The position numbers were made by a program, and so were the translations under genes. Positions 8,701-17,237 of a stretch of 55,334 nt of DNA are shown here, piece after piece; the stretch's first letter is position 1; each line of letters begins with the position of its first letter. Under the pieces are notes generated by a model, which saw nothing but the letters and a program-made list of their open reading frames with translations, had not been told where the DNA came from and ran no database searches. Origin of the DNA: an uncultured bacterium (GTDB taxonomy: Bacteria > Bacillota > Clostridia > Oscillospirales > Oscillospiraceae); contig CANDCH010000013.1 of the NCBI GenBank assembly GCA_947383145.1, positions 1 through 55,334 of the forward strand, written 5' to 3'.

Positions 8701-9513
8701 TCAGTTAAAAAATTTAGAGATATACTTCTGCCGGAAGGTGGGTTTTGGCCGGGGGAAACGCGTTCCGGCCACCGCGTCCACGATCTCCTGGAAGTCCTGG
8801 GCGGGGCGGGAGTCCGGCTGGTAGGTGAGCACGGTCTGCCCATGGGCCGGGGCCATGGCCACGCCCACCCCCCGGTGGATTTTGGCCTGGAACACCCGGC
8901 TGCCCAGCTGCTCCGCCACGTCCTGGGCCAGCTCCAGGATGTCCTTGGACAGGGTGAGCCGGCCGTTGTACTTGTTGATGAGGATGCCGATCACCTTCAG
9001 ATGGGGATTGAAGCTGTCCCGCACGGTCTCGATGGTCTCCTGGAGCTGGGTGACGCCCACCAGGCTGAGCACCTCCGCCTCCATGGGGACGATGAGGCCG
9101 TGGGAGGCCACGTAGGCGTTGACGGTGAGGATATTCAAAGCCGGCGGCGTGTCGATGATAATGAAGTCATACCGGGAGCGCACCACGGACAGCTGCTCGT
9201 CCAGCATGAACTCCCGGCGGGGCACGGTGAACTCCACCTCGGCGGCGGACAGCATGATGTCCGAGGGGAGTACGTCGCCGTACTCGGTGGACTGGATGGC
9301 CTCCTCAATGGTGCAGCTCCCCTTTAACACGTCGTAGACTGTGCTGCCCGAACCGATGTCCAGCCCCAGATTGAAGCCCAGGTTGCCCTGGGGGTCCAGG
9401 TCCACCCCCAGCACCCTGGCCCCGCGCTGATGGAGGCCGCATACCAGGGCGGCGGCGGTGGTGGTTTTGCCAACCCCCCCTTTTTGGTTGGTGACGGTGA
9501 TGATTTGAGTCAA
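8701..9513 (-). CDS. ParA/Soj-family ATPase
   Basis: This is a 270-residue deviant Walker ATPase: KGGVGKTT at residues 11-18, DLDPQGNLG near 40, and DTPPALNIL near 125. A GTG at 9534 would overlap the AGGGAGGGA ribosome binding site, so the TTG at 9513, seven bases beyond it, is preferred; the protein then begins MTQIITVTNQKGG. ParA relatives position DNA, chemoreceptor arrays or flagella. No ParB or FlhF is adjacent, but the gene sits between two flagellar blocks and is coupled to a ComFB gene, which hints at placing the motility machinery. It resembles Soj/ParA more than FlhG. Confidence 0.88.
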   Translation of the reverse strand: MTQIITVTNQKGGVGKTTTAAALVCGLHQRGARVLGVDLDPQGNLGFNLGLDIGSGSTVYDVLKGSCTIEEAIQSTEYGDVLPSDIMLSAAEVEFTVPRREFMLDEQLSVVRSRYDFIIIDTPPALNILTVNAYVASHGLIVPMEAEVLSLVGVTQLQETIETVRDSFNPHLKVIGILINKYNGRLTLSKDILELAQDVAEQLGSRVFQAKIHRGVGVAMAPAHGQTVLTYQPDSRPAQDFQEIVDAVAGTRFPRPKPTFRQKYISKFFN

Positions 9514-9554
9514 GGAACATTCCCTCCCTTTCACAAAAACTTGGGGAAAAGTCT

Positions 9555-9581
9555 TAAGTTTAATATACTACAGGTCGATAA
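9555..9581 (+). promoter_or_regulatory. Sigma-28 (FliA) promoter for fliD-fliS-fliT
   Basis: TAAG at 9555-9558, a 15-base spacer and GTCGATAA at 9574-9581 match the sigma-28 consensus TAAA-N15-GCCGATAA at 10 of 12 positions. A weaker sigma-A-like pair, TTGGGG (9541) and TATACT (9564) with 17-base spacing, overlaps it, so dual control is possible. Confidence 0.75.
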
Positions 9582-9697
9582 AAAAGAACAGAGGTACAGC
9601 GAAAAAACTGCAAAAAATTTTTAAGAAAATTTTCCGCCGAATGCGCATGGGACGGGTCATTCCGCCCATAAGCCCGGACAGAAAGGAGCGGTCCAAT

Positions 9698-12532
9698 ATG
9701 GCGTCTATCACCAGTCTGAGCAACAGCAGCTACAACACCAGCAGCATCTATGGCAATCGGAATGTGCTCAGCGGTCTGGCCAGCGGCATGGATACCGAGA
9801 CCATGATCGAAAACGCGGTCTCCGGCATCAAGATGAAGATCGAGAACCTGCTCAAGAAGCGCACCAAGGTTGAGTGGCAGCAGGAGGCCTACCGCAGCAT
9901 CATCGACAAGGCGGTGAACTTCAACAACAAGTATACCTCCTACTCCTCCAAGACCAACCTGCTCAGCCAGAGCTTCTTCACCAGCGCGGTGAACACCACC
10001 ACCTCCGGCACCTTCAAGGACAAGATCTCCGCCAGCGGCAGAACCAGCAGCGACGTGAAGATCAACGCGGTGAAGCAGATGGCCCAGGCCGCCACCTACA
10101 CCGTGTCCGGCATGGGCGGCCTGGGCGGAGAGGTGGGGAGCATCACCGGCGGCGCCTTCGACATTTCCGGCACCACCAAGGTGAGCACGGTGTCCGGCTC
10201 CCTGACCTTCCAGTACGGCGGCACCAACGGCACCACCTTCGACATCAAGTTTGACGAGCTGGAAAACCTGGACGAGGTGAAGGTGTACGACGCCAACGGC
10301 AACGTGAAGGAGAACGCCTCCAACGCGGAGAAGCTGGCCCAGGCCATCAACAACAAGCTGGGCGAGATCACCTACAGCTACACCAGAAACGGCTTCAAGG
10401 AGACCACCACCGCCGATAAGGCTATCAAGGTGGAGGCCAAGAACGGCGAGATCACCTTCTCCGACGGGCTGGGCAACGGAAATAACGTCACCATCAGCTC
10501 CGCCTCGGGCAAGATCAAGAGCAGGTTCGGCCTCTCCGGCAGCGACAACAAGGTGCTCAAGGTGGGCAGCGCCGCCCTGGTCAAGGACACCCCCACCAAG
10601 AGCTACCTGTCCGACGACAAGCAGCTGGGCGTCACCTTCAACGGCAGCTCCAAGAGCATTGACATGTCCGAGGTCATCAAGAACGCCGGGATTCTGGACA
10701 GCGACGACAGCGCCACCAGCAACATGAAGTTCCGCGTGGCCCTGCAAAACCAGCTGAACGACGCCTTCGGCAAGGGCAAGATCAAGGTGGGCAAAACCGA
10801 CGATGGCGGGCTGTCCCTCACCGCCGCGGGCAAGGGCGACGTGCTGAGCGTGGGCGGCTCCGCCGTGGAGGCCATGGGCTTCGAGAGCGGCGACTCCAAC
10901 TTCATCAATCCCAGCAAAACGCTGTCCGACCTGTTGGGAGAGGACAGCGAGCTGCTCAGCAAAAACCGCCTGCGGGGCACCTTCCTCACCTACGACAGCA
11001 AGCCCATTGAAAAGACCGACAGCAGCGGCGCAAAGTATTACCTGGACCACAAGGGCAACCGGGTGGACAAGGACGGCTTCCGCGTCACCGACACGGGCAA
11101 GGCCATCTATGACCTCCAGATCAACGACGCCCACATCGAGGTCACCGGCGACACCACGCTGGAGAGCATGATGAACTCCATCAACTCCAACCCCGACGCC
11201 GGGGTGAAGGTGAGCTATTCCAAGCTGACCAACGAGTTCAAGTTCACCGCCACCGAGACGGGAAGCACCAGCAAAATTGAATTCGGCGGGCTGGGCAAGG
11301 ATCTGTTCGTGACCCATAACCACAGCGCCAGCGATAAGTTCTCCGATGTCTATGGCTTCCAGGCGGGCGACAATTTGCAATTCAGCTTCGGTTATTCCTT
11401 CATCGGTAAGTTTGACGAGAACAGCACGGTTCAGGATGTTATGGACGAACTGAACAGAGTTCTTGGAAATCACGATCGGACCGCTTCCTTTGACGAGCTC
11501 ACGGGCCAGATTAAAATAACCGACGACAACACCGGCAAGACGGTGGACTTCAAAATGCTGGACACCAGCAATAACAACCAAGAATTCGAGCTCCCCGACT
11601 TTGGCGTGTCCTATACCGAAGGCCAGGACGCCATTCTGGACGTGGAGATCAACGGGGTGCGGTTTGAGAATCTCACCCGGTCGGGCAACAGCATTGACAT
11701 CGACGGCCTCACCGTCAACGTGAAGGGAACCTTCAACGAGGACGGCAAGGGCGTGGACAAGGACGGCAACGCCATCGAGCCCGTCACCTTCCAGTCCACC
11801 ACCGACAGCGACAAGATCGTGGACACCATTCGGGAGTTCGTGGACGACTACAACGCCATGGTCACCGAGATCAAGAACGCCTACTCCACCCTGCCCGCGG
11901 AGAAGCGCAAGGGCCAGCGCTATGAGCCCCTCACCGCCGAGCAGGAGGACCAGTACTCCGAGAGCGAGCTGAAAGCCTATAACGAGAAGGCCAAGCAGGG
12001 CATCCTGTTCGGCGACTCCAACCTGTCCAGCATGTACGGCAAGCTGCTCAACGCCATCAGTCCCGGCGGCGCCGACGGCCAGACACTGCGGGAGATCGGC
12101 ATCAGCACCAGCTACAGCGACGGCCTGACCACCCTGAGCCTGGACGAGGACAAGCTGCGCAGCGCCCTGGAGAGCGACCCGGACAAGGTGCGCACCGCGT
12201 TCACCAAGACCAAGGAGGGCGGCGCCGCCAGCGACGGCCTGATGCAGACCATGCAGAACACGCTGAACACCTACGTCAAGACCGTGGGCGAGCCCAAGGG
12301 CGTGCTGATTACCCGGGCCGGCTCCGTCAAGGCCCCCAACTCCCTGAACAGCAACAGCCTGAAGAGCCAGATCGACAGCATCGACAAGCAGATCGACCGC
12401 TGGCAGGACAAGATGTCCGACCAGATCGACCGCTACACCACGCAGTTCAGCCGCCTGGAGCAGCTGATCGCAGAGATGAACTCCCAGGCCTCCGCTATGG
12501 CCGGCCTGATGGGCGGGCAGGGCGGCTACTAA
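9698..12532 (+). CDS. fliD: FliD, flagellar filament cap (enlarged)
   Basis: FliD caps the growing filament and guides flagellin assembly. The N-terminus has the conserved SGLASGMDTETMIENAV-like segment and the WQQEAYRSIIDKAVNFNNK coiled coil. The C-terminus has SDGLTTLSLDEDKLRSALESDPDKVRTAF and a final helix pair rich in Gln and Asp. At 944 residues it is about twice the size of Bacillus FliD; the extra mass lies in the surface-exposed middle (about 110-680). ATG 9698 follows AAAGGAG, whereas the ATG at 9641 lacks a site. The chaperone fliS follows 29 bases on. Confidence 0.93.
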   Translation: MASITSLSNSSYNTSSIYGNRNVLSGLASGMDTETMIENAVSGIKMKIENLLKKRTKVEWQQEAYRSIIDKAVNFNNKYTSYSSKTNLLSQSFFTSAVNTTTSGTFKDKISASGRTSSDVKINAVKQMAQAATYTVSGMGGLGGEVGSITGGAFDISGTTKVSTVSGSLTFQYGGTNGTTFDIKFDELENLDEVKVYDANGNVKENASNAEKLAQAINNKLGEITYSYTRNGFKETTTADKAIKVEAKNGEITFSDGLGNGNNVTISSASGKIKSRFGLSGSDNKVLKVGSAALVKDTPTKSYLSDDKQLGVTFNGSSKSIDMSEVIKNAGILDSDDSATSNMKFRVALQNQLNDAFGKGKIKVGKTDDGGLSLTAAGKGDVLSVGGSAVEAMGFESGDSNFINPSKTLSDLLGEDSELLSKNRLRGTFLTYDSKPIEKTDSSGAKYYLDHKGNRVDKDGFRVTDTGKAIYDLQINDAHIEVTGDTTLESMMNSINSNPDAGVKVSYSKLTNEFKFTATETGSTSKIEFGGLGKDLFVTHNHSASDKFSDVYGFQAGDNLQFSFGYSFIGKFDENSTVQDVMDELNRVLGNHDRTASFDELTGQIKITDDNTGKTVDFKMLDTSNNNQEFELPDFGVSYTEGQDAILDVEINGVRFENLTRSGNSIDIDGLTVNVKGTFNEDGKGVDKDGNAIEPVTFQSTTDSDKIVDTIREFVDDYNAMVTEIKNAYSTLPAEKRKGQRYEPLTAEQEDQYSESELKAYNEKAKQGILFGDSNLSSMYGKLLNAISPGGADGQTLREIGISTSYSDGLTTLSLDEDKLRSALESDPDKVRTAFTKTKEGGAASDGLMQTMQNTLNTYVKTVGEPKGVLITRAGSVKAPNSLNSNSLKSQIDSIDKQIDRWQDKMSDQIDRYTTQFSRLEQLIAEMNSQASAMAGLMGGQGGY

Positions 12533-12561
12533 AACCAATTACCGCACGGAAGGAGTCAAAA

Positions 12562-12984
12562 ATGGATATCAAAGGCTTCCAGGGATACCAGGGCTACAAG
12601 GAGCAGGGTATCAACGAGTTGTCCCAGGGGGAGCTGCTGTTGCTGCTGTACGATGAACTGGTCAAGCGCCTGCTCCGGGCCGACCTGGCCTTGGGAAAAG
12701 AGGACTATCCCCTGTTCGAGGCCAGTGTGGACCGAAGCCTGGATATCATCCGCTATCTGGACGATACCCTGGATATGCAGTACCCCATCAGCCGGAACCT
12801 GAACCGCCTGTATGAGTTTTTCAGCTTTGAGCTGAACCGGGTGAAGGCCGGACGGAACAAGACCGAGCTGGACCGGGTGAAGTCCATGGTTGGGGAGCTG
12901 AGGGACACCTTCCGCGAGGCACAGAAGAACATCCGGCAGGAGGCTGCCGCCCAGGCGCCGGCGGGCGCAGGCACGCAGGGCTAG
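12562..12984 (+). CDS. fliS: FliS, flagellin chaperone
   Basis: A small helical chaperone of 140 residues that binds flagellin in the cytoplasm. The hallmark ELLLLLYDELVKRLLRADLAL, the IIRYLDDTLDMQYPISRNLNRLYEFF segment and the terminal helix fit FliS. The last 15 residues are a low-complexity Ala/Gly/Gln tail. It follows fliD, its usual partner, with an AGGAG site. Confidence 0.92.
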   Translation: MDIKGFQGYQGYKEQGINELSQGELLLLLYDELVKRLLRADLALGKEDYPLFEASVDRSLDIIRYLDDTLDMQYPISRNLNRLYEFFSFELNRVKAGRNKTELDRVKSMVGELRDTFREAQKNIRQEAAAQAPAGAGTQG

Positions 12985-12993
12985 GGTGGAGCG

Positions 12994-13392
12994 ATGGACG
13001 AAAAATCAGTGATGGACGCCCTGGTGCAGATGAAGCGCACCGGCAACCTGCTCAACGAGCTGTGGGACCTGACTCAGCAGCTGGGGCAGGCTATAGACCG
13101 CAGCGACCAGGTGAGCATTCAGATGCTCCTGGCCATGCGGGAGGAGCCCCTGGGCAAGCTCCAGGCGGCGGACCAAGCTCTGCGGGAGCAGCTGGAGGCG
13201 CTGCCCAACCGGGAGAGCGCGGCCGCGCTGGCCGCCATGCTCAACGGGGGCCCCCCCGCGGACCCCGCCCAGCGGCCGCAGGTCATGCTGTGCGAGCAGG
13301 TGGGCTCCAACAACCGCCGCCTCAAACAGGTGATGGAGCTGGACCGGGCGCTGAACCAGCGGCTGGGCCGGGAAAATTCAGCGTACCGTTAG
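12994..13392 (+). CDS. FliT-like flagellar chaperone (position-based)
   Basis: A 132-residue, mostly helical protein starting nine bases after fliS and sharing its operon. Its helices (DALVQMKRTGNLLNELWDLTQQLGQAI and VGSNNRRLKQVMELDRALNQRLG) recall FliT/FlgN-type export chaperones. The fliD-fliS-fliT order supports FliT. Sequence alone is weak evidence, so an unrelated small flagellar protein is possible. Confidence 0.6.
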   Translation: MDEKSVMDALVQMKRTGNLLNELWDLTQQLGQAIDRSDQVSIQMLLAMREEPLGKLQAADQALREQLEALPNRESAAALAAMLNGGPPADPAQRPQVMLCEQVGSNNRRLKQVMELDRALNQRLGRENSAYR

Positions 13393-13407
13393 GGACCGGA
13401 ACAACAA

Positions 13408-13440
13408 AATATCGGCCCGGCAGACCGCCGGGCCGATATT
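13408..13440. terminator. Hairpin between convergent fliT-like and C39 genes
   Basis: A perfect 14-bp stem with a 5-base loop. There is no T run on plus and only TTGTTGTT on minus, so it is a strong structure with imperfect terminator features. Confidence 0.6.
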
Positions 13441-13459
13441 CCGCGACCATACATAAGTA

Positions 13460-14422
13460 TCAGGAATCGGACGGGAAGAGCGCCCACAGCGGCGCGCCGT
13501 TGTCCCGGGCCGAGGAGAGCTCGTCCAGAATGATCTGGGGGTCCCAGGCCGTCAGGCTGCGCTCCAGGCTGTTGGGGTCGGCCACCAGCACGTCCCCGGT
13601 GAGGGTGGTGCCCCGCACCAGAATGAAGTGCCCGCCGTCGGTGAAATGGCCGGGGCCCACCAGGGCCACCACCAGGCCGCCGTCCCGCAGGGCCCGGCGC
13701 ATCCCCTCCGGGGTTCGGTCGGCGAGGGCCTCCGCCTTCAGGCCGAAGGCCCGGGCGGCGCCCTGGACGATGGAGTGGTAAGAGCCGCTCCTCCGGGCCC
13801 AGTAGCCGTGCTCCGCGGCCCAGGCGGCCATTACGGCGGGGTCGGTCTCCGTGTCCGTCATGCTGGCCACGGCCATGGCCATGGCCGTGGGCCCGCAGCC
13901 GTAGGGCCCGATGGGGTCCGTGCCGTAGAGCTGCTCCGCCCACTCTTCGTCGGACTGGCAGAAGTAGGTGACGTCCACATGGCCCCCGGTGAGGATCTGT
14001 TTGCCGTCCTCCTCCAGCAGTATGGTAACGGGCGGGTCGCTGGCCGGGGGAGGGGATGCCTTTGGCGGCGGTGAGGCCTCTGGAGTGGGGGTTGGCTCGG
14101 GGGGCGGAGCGGTGAAATTCTCCCAGGCCTGGGCGGCCTGGGCGGCCAGCCGTTCCGCCTGGCGGGCGGCTCCCGCCGCCAGCTGGGCGGCTGTGTCCGC
14201 CGCCGCCCGGAAGAACCGTCCGGCGGCGTCCAGCGCGGCGCTTCCGGCGTCCGCGGCCGCTCCGGCGGCGTAGCGGACGGGGGCCACGATGCGCTCATAG
14301 GCGTCCGGGGCAAACCGGCTGCAGGCGGCCAGCTCCGCCGCGCCGATGCACAGCAGGGCCAGCAGGACCGCCAGCACGATTGTCCGGCGCCTGCGGCCTC
14401 CGCCGCGGTCGTTCCAGTTCAC
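13460..14422 (-). CDS. Membrane-anchored C39-type cysteine peptidase
   Basis: This is a 320-residue protein. One transmembrane or uncleaved signal segment (residues about 14-34, VLAVLLALLCIGAAELAA) follows a basic start. An Ala-rich helix and a Pro/Glu linker lead to a C-terminal C39/papain-like domain with the catalytic Cys in IGPYGCGPTAMAM, His in DGGHFILVRG and Asp in VADPNSLE. It probably acts outside the membrane on a peptide or wall-linked substrate. GTG at 14422 is chosen because it lies about seven bases after GAGAGGGGG; the upstream TTG and GTG overlap that site. Confidence 0.78.
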   Translation of the reverse strand: MNWNDRGGGRRRRTIVLAVLLALLCIGAAELAACSRFAPDAYERIVAPVRYAAGAAADAGSAALDAAGRFFRAAADTAAQLAAGAARQAERLAAQAAQAWENFTAPPPEPTPTPEASPPPKASPPPASDPPVTILLEEDGKQILTGGHVDVTYFCQSDEEWAEQLYGTDPIGPYGCGPTAMAMAVASMTDTETDPAVMAAWAAEHGYWARRSGSYHSIVQGAARAFGLKAEALADRTPEGMRRALRDGGLVVALVGPGHFTDGGHFILVRGTTLTGDVLVADPNSLERSLTAWDPQIILDELSSARDNGAPLWALFPSDS

Positions 14423-14454
14423 CGGCACACCCCCTCTCAATTGAAATCCTCTTC

Positions 14455-14482
14455 ATTATACCAGATATCCCGCCGTTTTCAA
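14455..14482 (-). promoter_or_regulatory. Sigma-A promoter for the C39 peptidase gene
   Basis: On the minus strand, TTGAAA (14477-14482), a 16-base spacer and TATAAT (14455-14460), about 33 bases upstream of the chosen GTG. Confidence 0.7.
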
Positions 14483-14533
14483 TGGAAAGAACTTCGGAGC
14501 CGCGTTTTTTCGCGTAGGAGTCAGGAGAAGCCT

Positions 14534-15310
14534 ATGCCGACGATTCAATTGGATCATGTTTCAAAATTCTATAAGCCTAAGCGGAGACGGAAGGGCCCGG
14601 TCCATCAGGAGATGGGCGTGGAGGATGTGGACCTGACCATTCACCAGGGGGAGTTCATCTTTCTGGTGGGGGGCAGCGGGGCGGGGAAGAGCACCCTGCT
14701 CCGGCTGATTACCGGCCAGGCCAGACCCACCCGGGGTAAGGTCTATGTGAACGACAAGGATTTGAACCGGGCCATGCTGCTCAGCCGCAACCGGGCGGCG
14801 GTGATGTTCGGCCAGATATGGCAGGACCCCACCCTCATCCGCAAGAAGACCGTGGGGGAAAATCTGGCCCTGGCCTCCCACATCGCCCTGGGGCGGGAGC
14901 ACCCCCGGATGGTGGACATCCGGGTGAAAAAGGTGCTGGGCCTGGTGGGCATGAAGGGGGTGGAGGCCAAGTACCCTGTGGAGCTGTCCATCGGCGAGTG
15001 CCGCCGGGTGGAACTGGCCCGGGCGCTGATCGGCAGCCCGCCCATCCTGGTGCTGGACGAGATCACGGCCAACCTGGACGACGACTGCATCTGGGACACG
15101 CTCCACCTGCTCAACGACGTGAACCGGCGGGGAACCACCGTCATCATGGCCACCCATGACAGCCAGTATGTGAACATCCTCCGCCGCCGGGTGGTCACCA
15201 TGTCGGAGGGCCGGGTGGTGGGCGACGAGAAAAAGGGAAAATACGGCGATGTGCTGGAGAGGGACAGGAAGCCCCTGGTCTTCACCAAGCTCAGGACCGA
15301 TTTCATATAA
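14534..15310 (+). CDS. FtsE-like ABC transporter ATPase
   Basis: A 258-residue nucleotide-binding subunit. The Walker A motif GGSGAGKST ends at residue 54, the Q-loop is near IWQDPTL, the signature is SIGECRRVELARAL rather than LSGGQ, and Walker B is ILVLDEITANLD. The order and the HVSKFY start resemble FtsE, which with FtsX activates wall hydrolases. No membrane subunit is encoded nearby; the next gene is a chemoreceptor. ATG 14534 follows AGGAG. It diverges from the C39 peptidase, a possible functional partner. Confidence 0.78.
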   Translation: MPTIQLDHVSKFYKPKRRRKGPVHQEMGVEDVDLTIHQGEFIFLVGGSGAGKSTLLRLITGQARPTRGKVYVNDKDLNRAMLLSRNRAAVMFGQIWQDPTLIRKKTVGENLALASHIALGREHPRMVDIRVKKVLGLVGMKGVEAKYPVELSIGECRRVELARALIGSPPILVLDEITANLDDDCIWDTLHLLNDVNRRGTTVIMATHDSQYVNILRRRVVTMSEGRVVGDEKKGKYGDVLERDRKPLVFTKLRTDFI

Positions 15311-15346
15311 AAATCCACAGTCAAGAAATTTTAGGAGGAAGAGTCC

Positions 15347-17146
15347 ATGATCAAGAACATGAAGATCAAAAAGAGCCTGATCCTGGGGTTCGGCGTCACA
15401 ATCGTTGTCTCCGTGGCCATCATCATCGCGGCCATCGTTCTGATGACCATGCAGAAGGGCCAGTACAACGATATCCTTGACGACTACGTTGGCGCCAACA
15501 GCATCGTGTTCGAGTGCCGCGTTGACTACAACATCGCCGGGCGCAGCCTGCGTGACGCGGTGCTGGGCGGCGATCTGTCCAACCTGGACACCACCACCCA
15601 GAAGGTATCCGAGCTGAAGGAGCGCCTGAATGAGCTGGAGAAAATTTATCCGCTGGACAGCAAGACCGAGCTGAACGCCTTTGTGGATACGGTGGAGGCG
15701 TGGGAGGTCGAGGCTGAGAAGATTGTCAGCGTGGCCCGGGGCAACACCGCCGAGAGCCGCACCGAGGCCGCCGCCATGATCGCCAGCGACTGCTCCCCCA
15801 GGCTGAAGGATGCCGCCGAGAAGGGCGACGCCCTGGCCGCTACCCTCCAGAAGGCCCAGAATGACATCATTGCCCGGCAGGATCTCACCTCCAATATTGC
15901 CATCGGCATTATCCTTGGCGTGATGGTTATCGCCACCATCATCGTGATGCGCATCGCCCTCATCATCATCAAGAGCATCGTGGTGCCCGCCGAGCAGGTC
16001 CATGTGGCCCTCACCGGCTTCAGCGAGGGCAAGCTGGACATCCCCGTGGACTACCACAGCACCAGCGAGCTGGGCGATATGTGCGACGCCCTGCGCACCA
16101 GCCAGCACGTCCTCAGCGAGGTCATCAGCGACGAGTGCCGCCTGCTGGAGGAGATGGGCAACGGCAACTTCGATGTGCGCACCAAGGACGAGAAGATGTA
16201 TGTGGGCGCTCTGAGCAGCGTGCTCACCTCCGTCCGGGCCATCAACCGCAGCCTGAGCGACGCCCTGACCCAGATCAACCAGAGCGCCGAGCAGGTGTCC
16301 GCCGGCGCCGAGCAGGTGTCCACCGGCGCCCAGTCCCTGGCCCAGGGCGCCACCGAGCAGGCCAGCGCCGTGGAGGAGCTGTCCGCCACCATCGCCGAGA
16401 TCGCCAACAACTCCCGCAAGAACGCCGAGAACAGCGAGAAGGCCGCCGCCCACTCCCAGGACGCCGGCCAGTGCCTTAGCGAGAGCTCCCAGTACATGCA
16501 GCAGATGGTCACCGCCATGGAGAAGATTTCCGAGTCCTCTTCTGAGATCGGCAAGATTATCGCCACCATCGAGAACATTGCCTTCCAGACCAACATCCTG
16601 GCCCTGAACGCCGCCGTTGAGGCCGCCCGGGCTGGCAGCGCCGGCAAGGGCTTTGCCGTCGTCGCCGACGAGGTGCGCAACCTGTCCGCCAAGTCCGATG
16701 AGGCCGCCAAGGCCACCAAGGAGCTCATCGACCGCTCCATCGTGTCCGTCAAGGAGGGCAGCGAGATCGTACAGAAGGTGTCCGCATCCCTCCAGGCCAC
16801 CAACGAGCGCGCCGGTCTGGTGATGATCTCCGTCCAGCAGATCGCCAAGGCCGCTGAGGAGGAGTCCGAGGCCATCGCCCAGGTGACCGAGGGCATCGAC
16901 CAGATCAGCTCCGTGGTGCAGACCAACTCCGCCACCAGCGAGGAGTCCGCCGCCGCCAGCGAGGAGCTGTCCAGCCAGGCCGCGCTGATGAAGGAACTGC
17001 TCAGCCGCTTCAGGCTGCGTCAGGACGGCTTTGCGCCCAAGGCTCAGCCCGCCTACAGCGCCGCTGCCGCCTCCTCCTATGAGGACAGCTACGACGCCGC
17101 GCCCAGCCGCGACACCTCCGCCGGCAGCGTGTTCAGCAAGTACTGA
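15347..17146 (+). CDS. Methyl-accepting chemotaxis protein
   Basis: A 599-residue receptor. TM1 is residues about 10-34, a helical four-helix-bundle-like sensor fills 35-180, TM2 is 184-208, a HAMP-like region follows, then a long signalling coiled coil. The hairpin tip [21 protein letters not shown] is intact, so it can bind CheW and CheA. Several Gln/Glu pairs in the helices are candidate methylation or deamidation sites for CheR, CheB and CheD. The sensor gives no clue to a ligand. The C-terminus is an Ala/Ser/Tyr-rich tail. TAGGAGG precedes ATG. Confidence 0.93.
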   Translation: MIKNMKIKKSLILGFGVTIVVSVAIIIAAIVLMTMQKGQYNDILDDYVGANSIVFECRVDYNIAGRSLRDAVLGGDLSNLDTTTQKVSELKERLNELEKIYPLDSKTELNAFVDTVEAWEVEAEKIVSVARGNTAESRTEAAAMIASDCSPRLKDAAEKGDALAATLQKAQNDIIARQDLTSNIAIGIILGVMVIATIIVMRIALIIIKSIVVPAEQVHVALTGFSEGKLDIPVDYHSTSELGDMCDALRTSQHVLSEVISDECRLLEEMGNGNFDVRTKDEKMYVGALSSVLTSVRAINRSLSDALTQINQSAEQVSAGAEQVSTGAQSLAQGATEQASAVEELSATIAEIANNSRKNAENSEKAAAHSQDAGQCLSESSQYMQQMVTAMEKISESSSEIGKIIATIENIAFQTNILALNAAVEAARAGSAGKGFAVVADEVRNLSAKSDEAAKATKELIDRSIVSVKEGSEIVQKVSASLQATNERAGLVMISVQQIAKAAEEESEAIAQVTEGIDQISSVVQTNSATSEESAAASEELSSQAALMKELLSRFRLRQDGFAPKAQPAYSAAAASSYEDSYDAAPSRDTSAGSVFSKY

Positions 17147-17162
17147 GAAACAAGAAAGGCTT

Positions 17163-17200
17163 GCCGGGAGGCGGTGAACGCCGCCTCCTGGCTGCTTTTT
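17163..17200 (+). terminator. Rho-independent terminator after the chemoreceptor gene
   Basis: A 12-bp stem (one G-T pair) at 17163-17174 and 17181-17192 with loop TGAACG, followed by TGCTTTTT. It ends the FtsE-like/receptor transcript. Confidence 0.85.
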
Positions 17201-17237
17201 GCTTGAGACTTGATCCCCCCAAGAGAGGAGCGGAGCT

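Noticed and set aside
8701-9534. ParA gene as FlhG
   Set aside because: Motifs and downstream ComFB differ from FlhG, and no FlhF is adjacent; only a functional analogy is offered.
9541-9569. TTGGGG-N17-TATACT as the main fliD promoter
   Set aside because: The overlapping sigma-28 match is better and fits the gene class. Kept only as a possible second promoter.
9560-12538. Minus-strand open frame of 992 codons over fliD
   Set aside because: A shadow of fliD with no start signal and no recognisable motifs.
14441-14462. TTGAAA and TATACC on plus as a promoter for the ABC ATPase
   Set aside because: The spacer is only 10 bases; the TATAAT on the opposite strand explains the sequence better.
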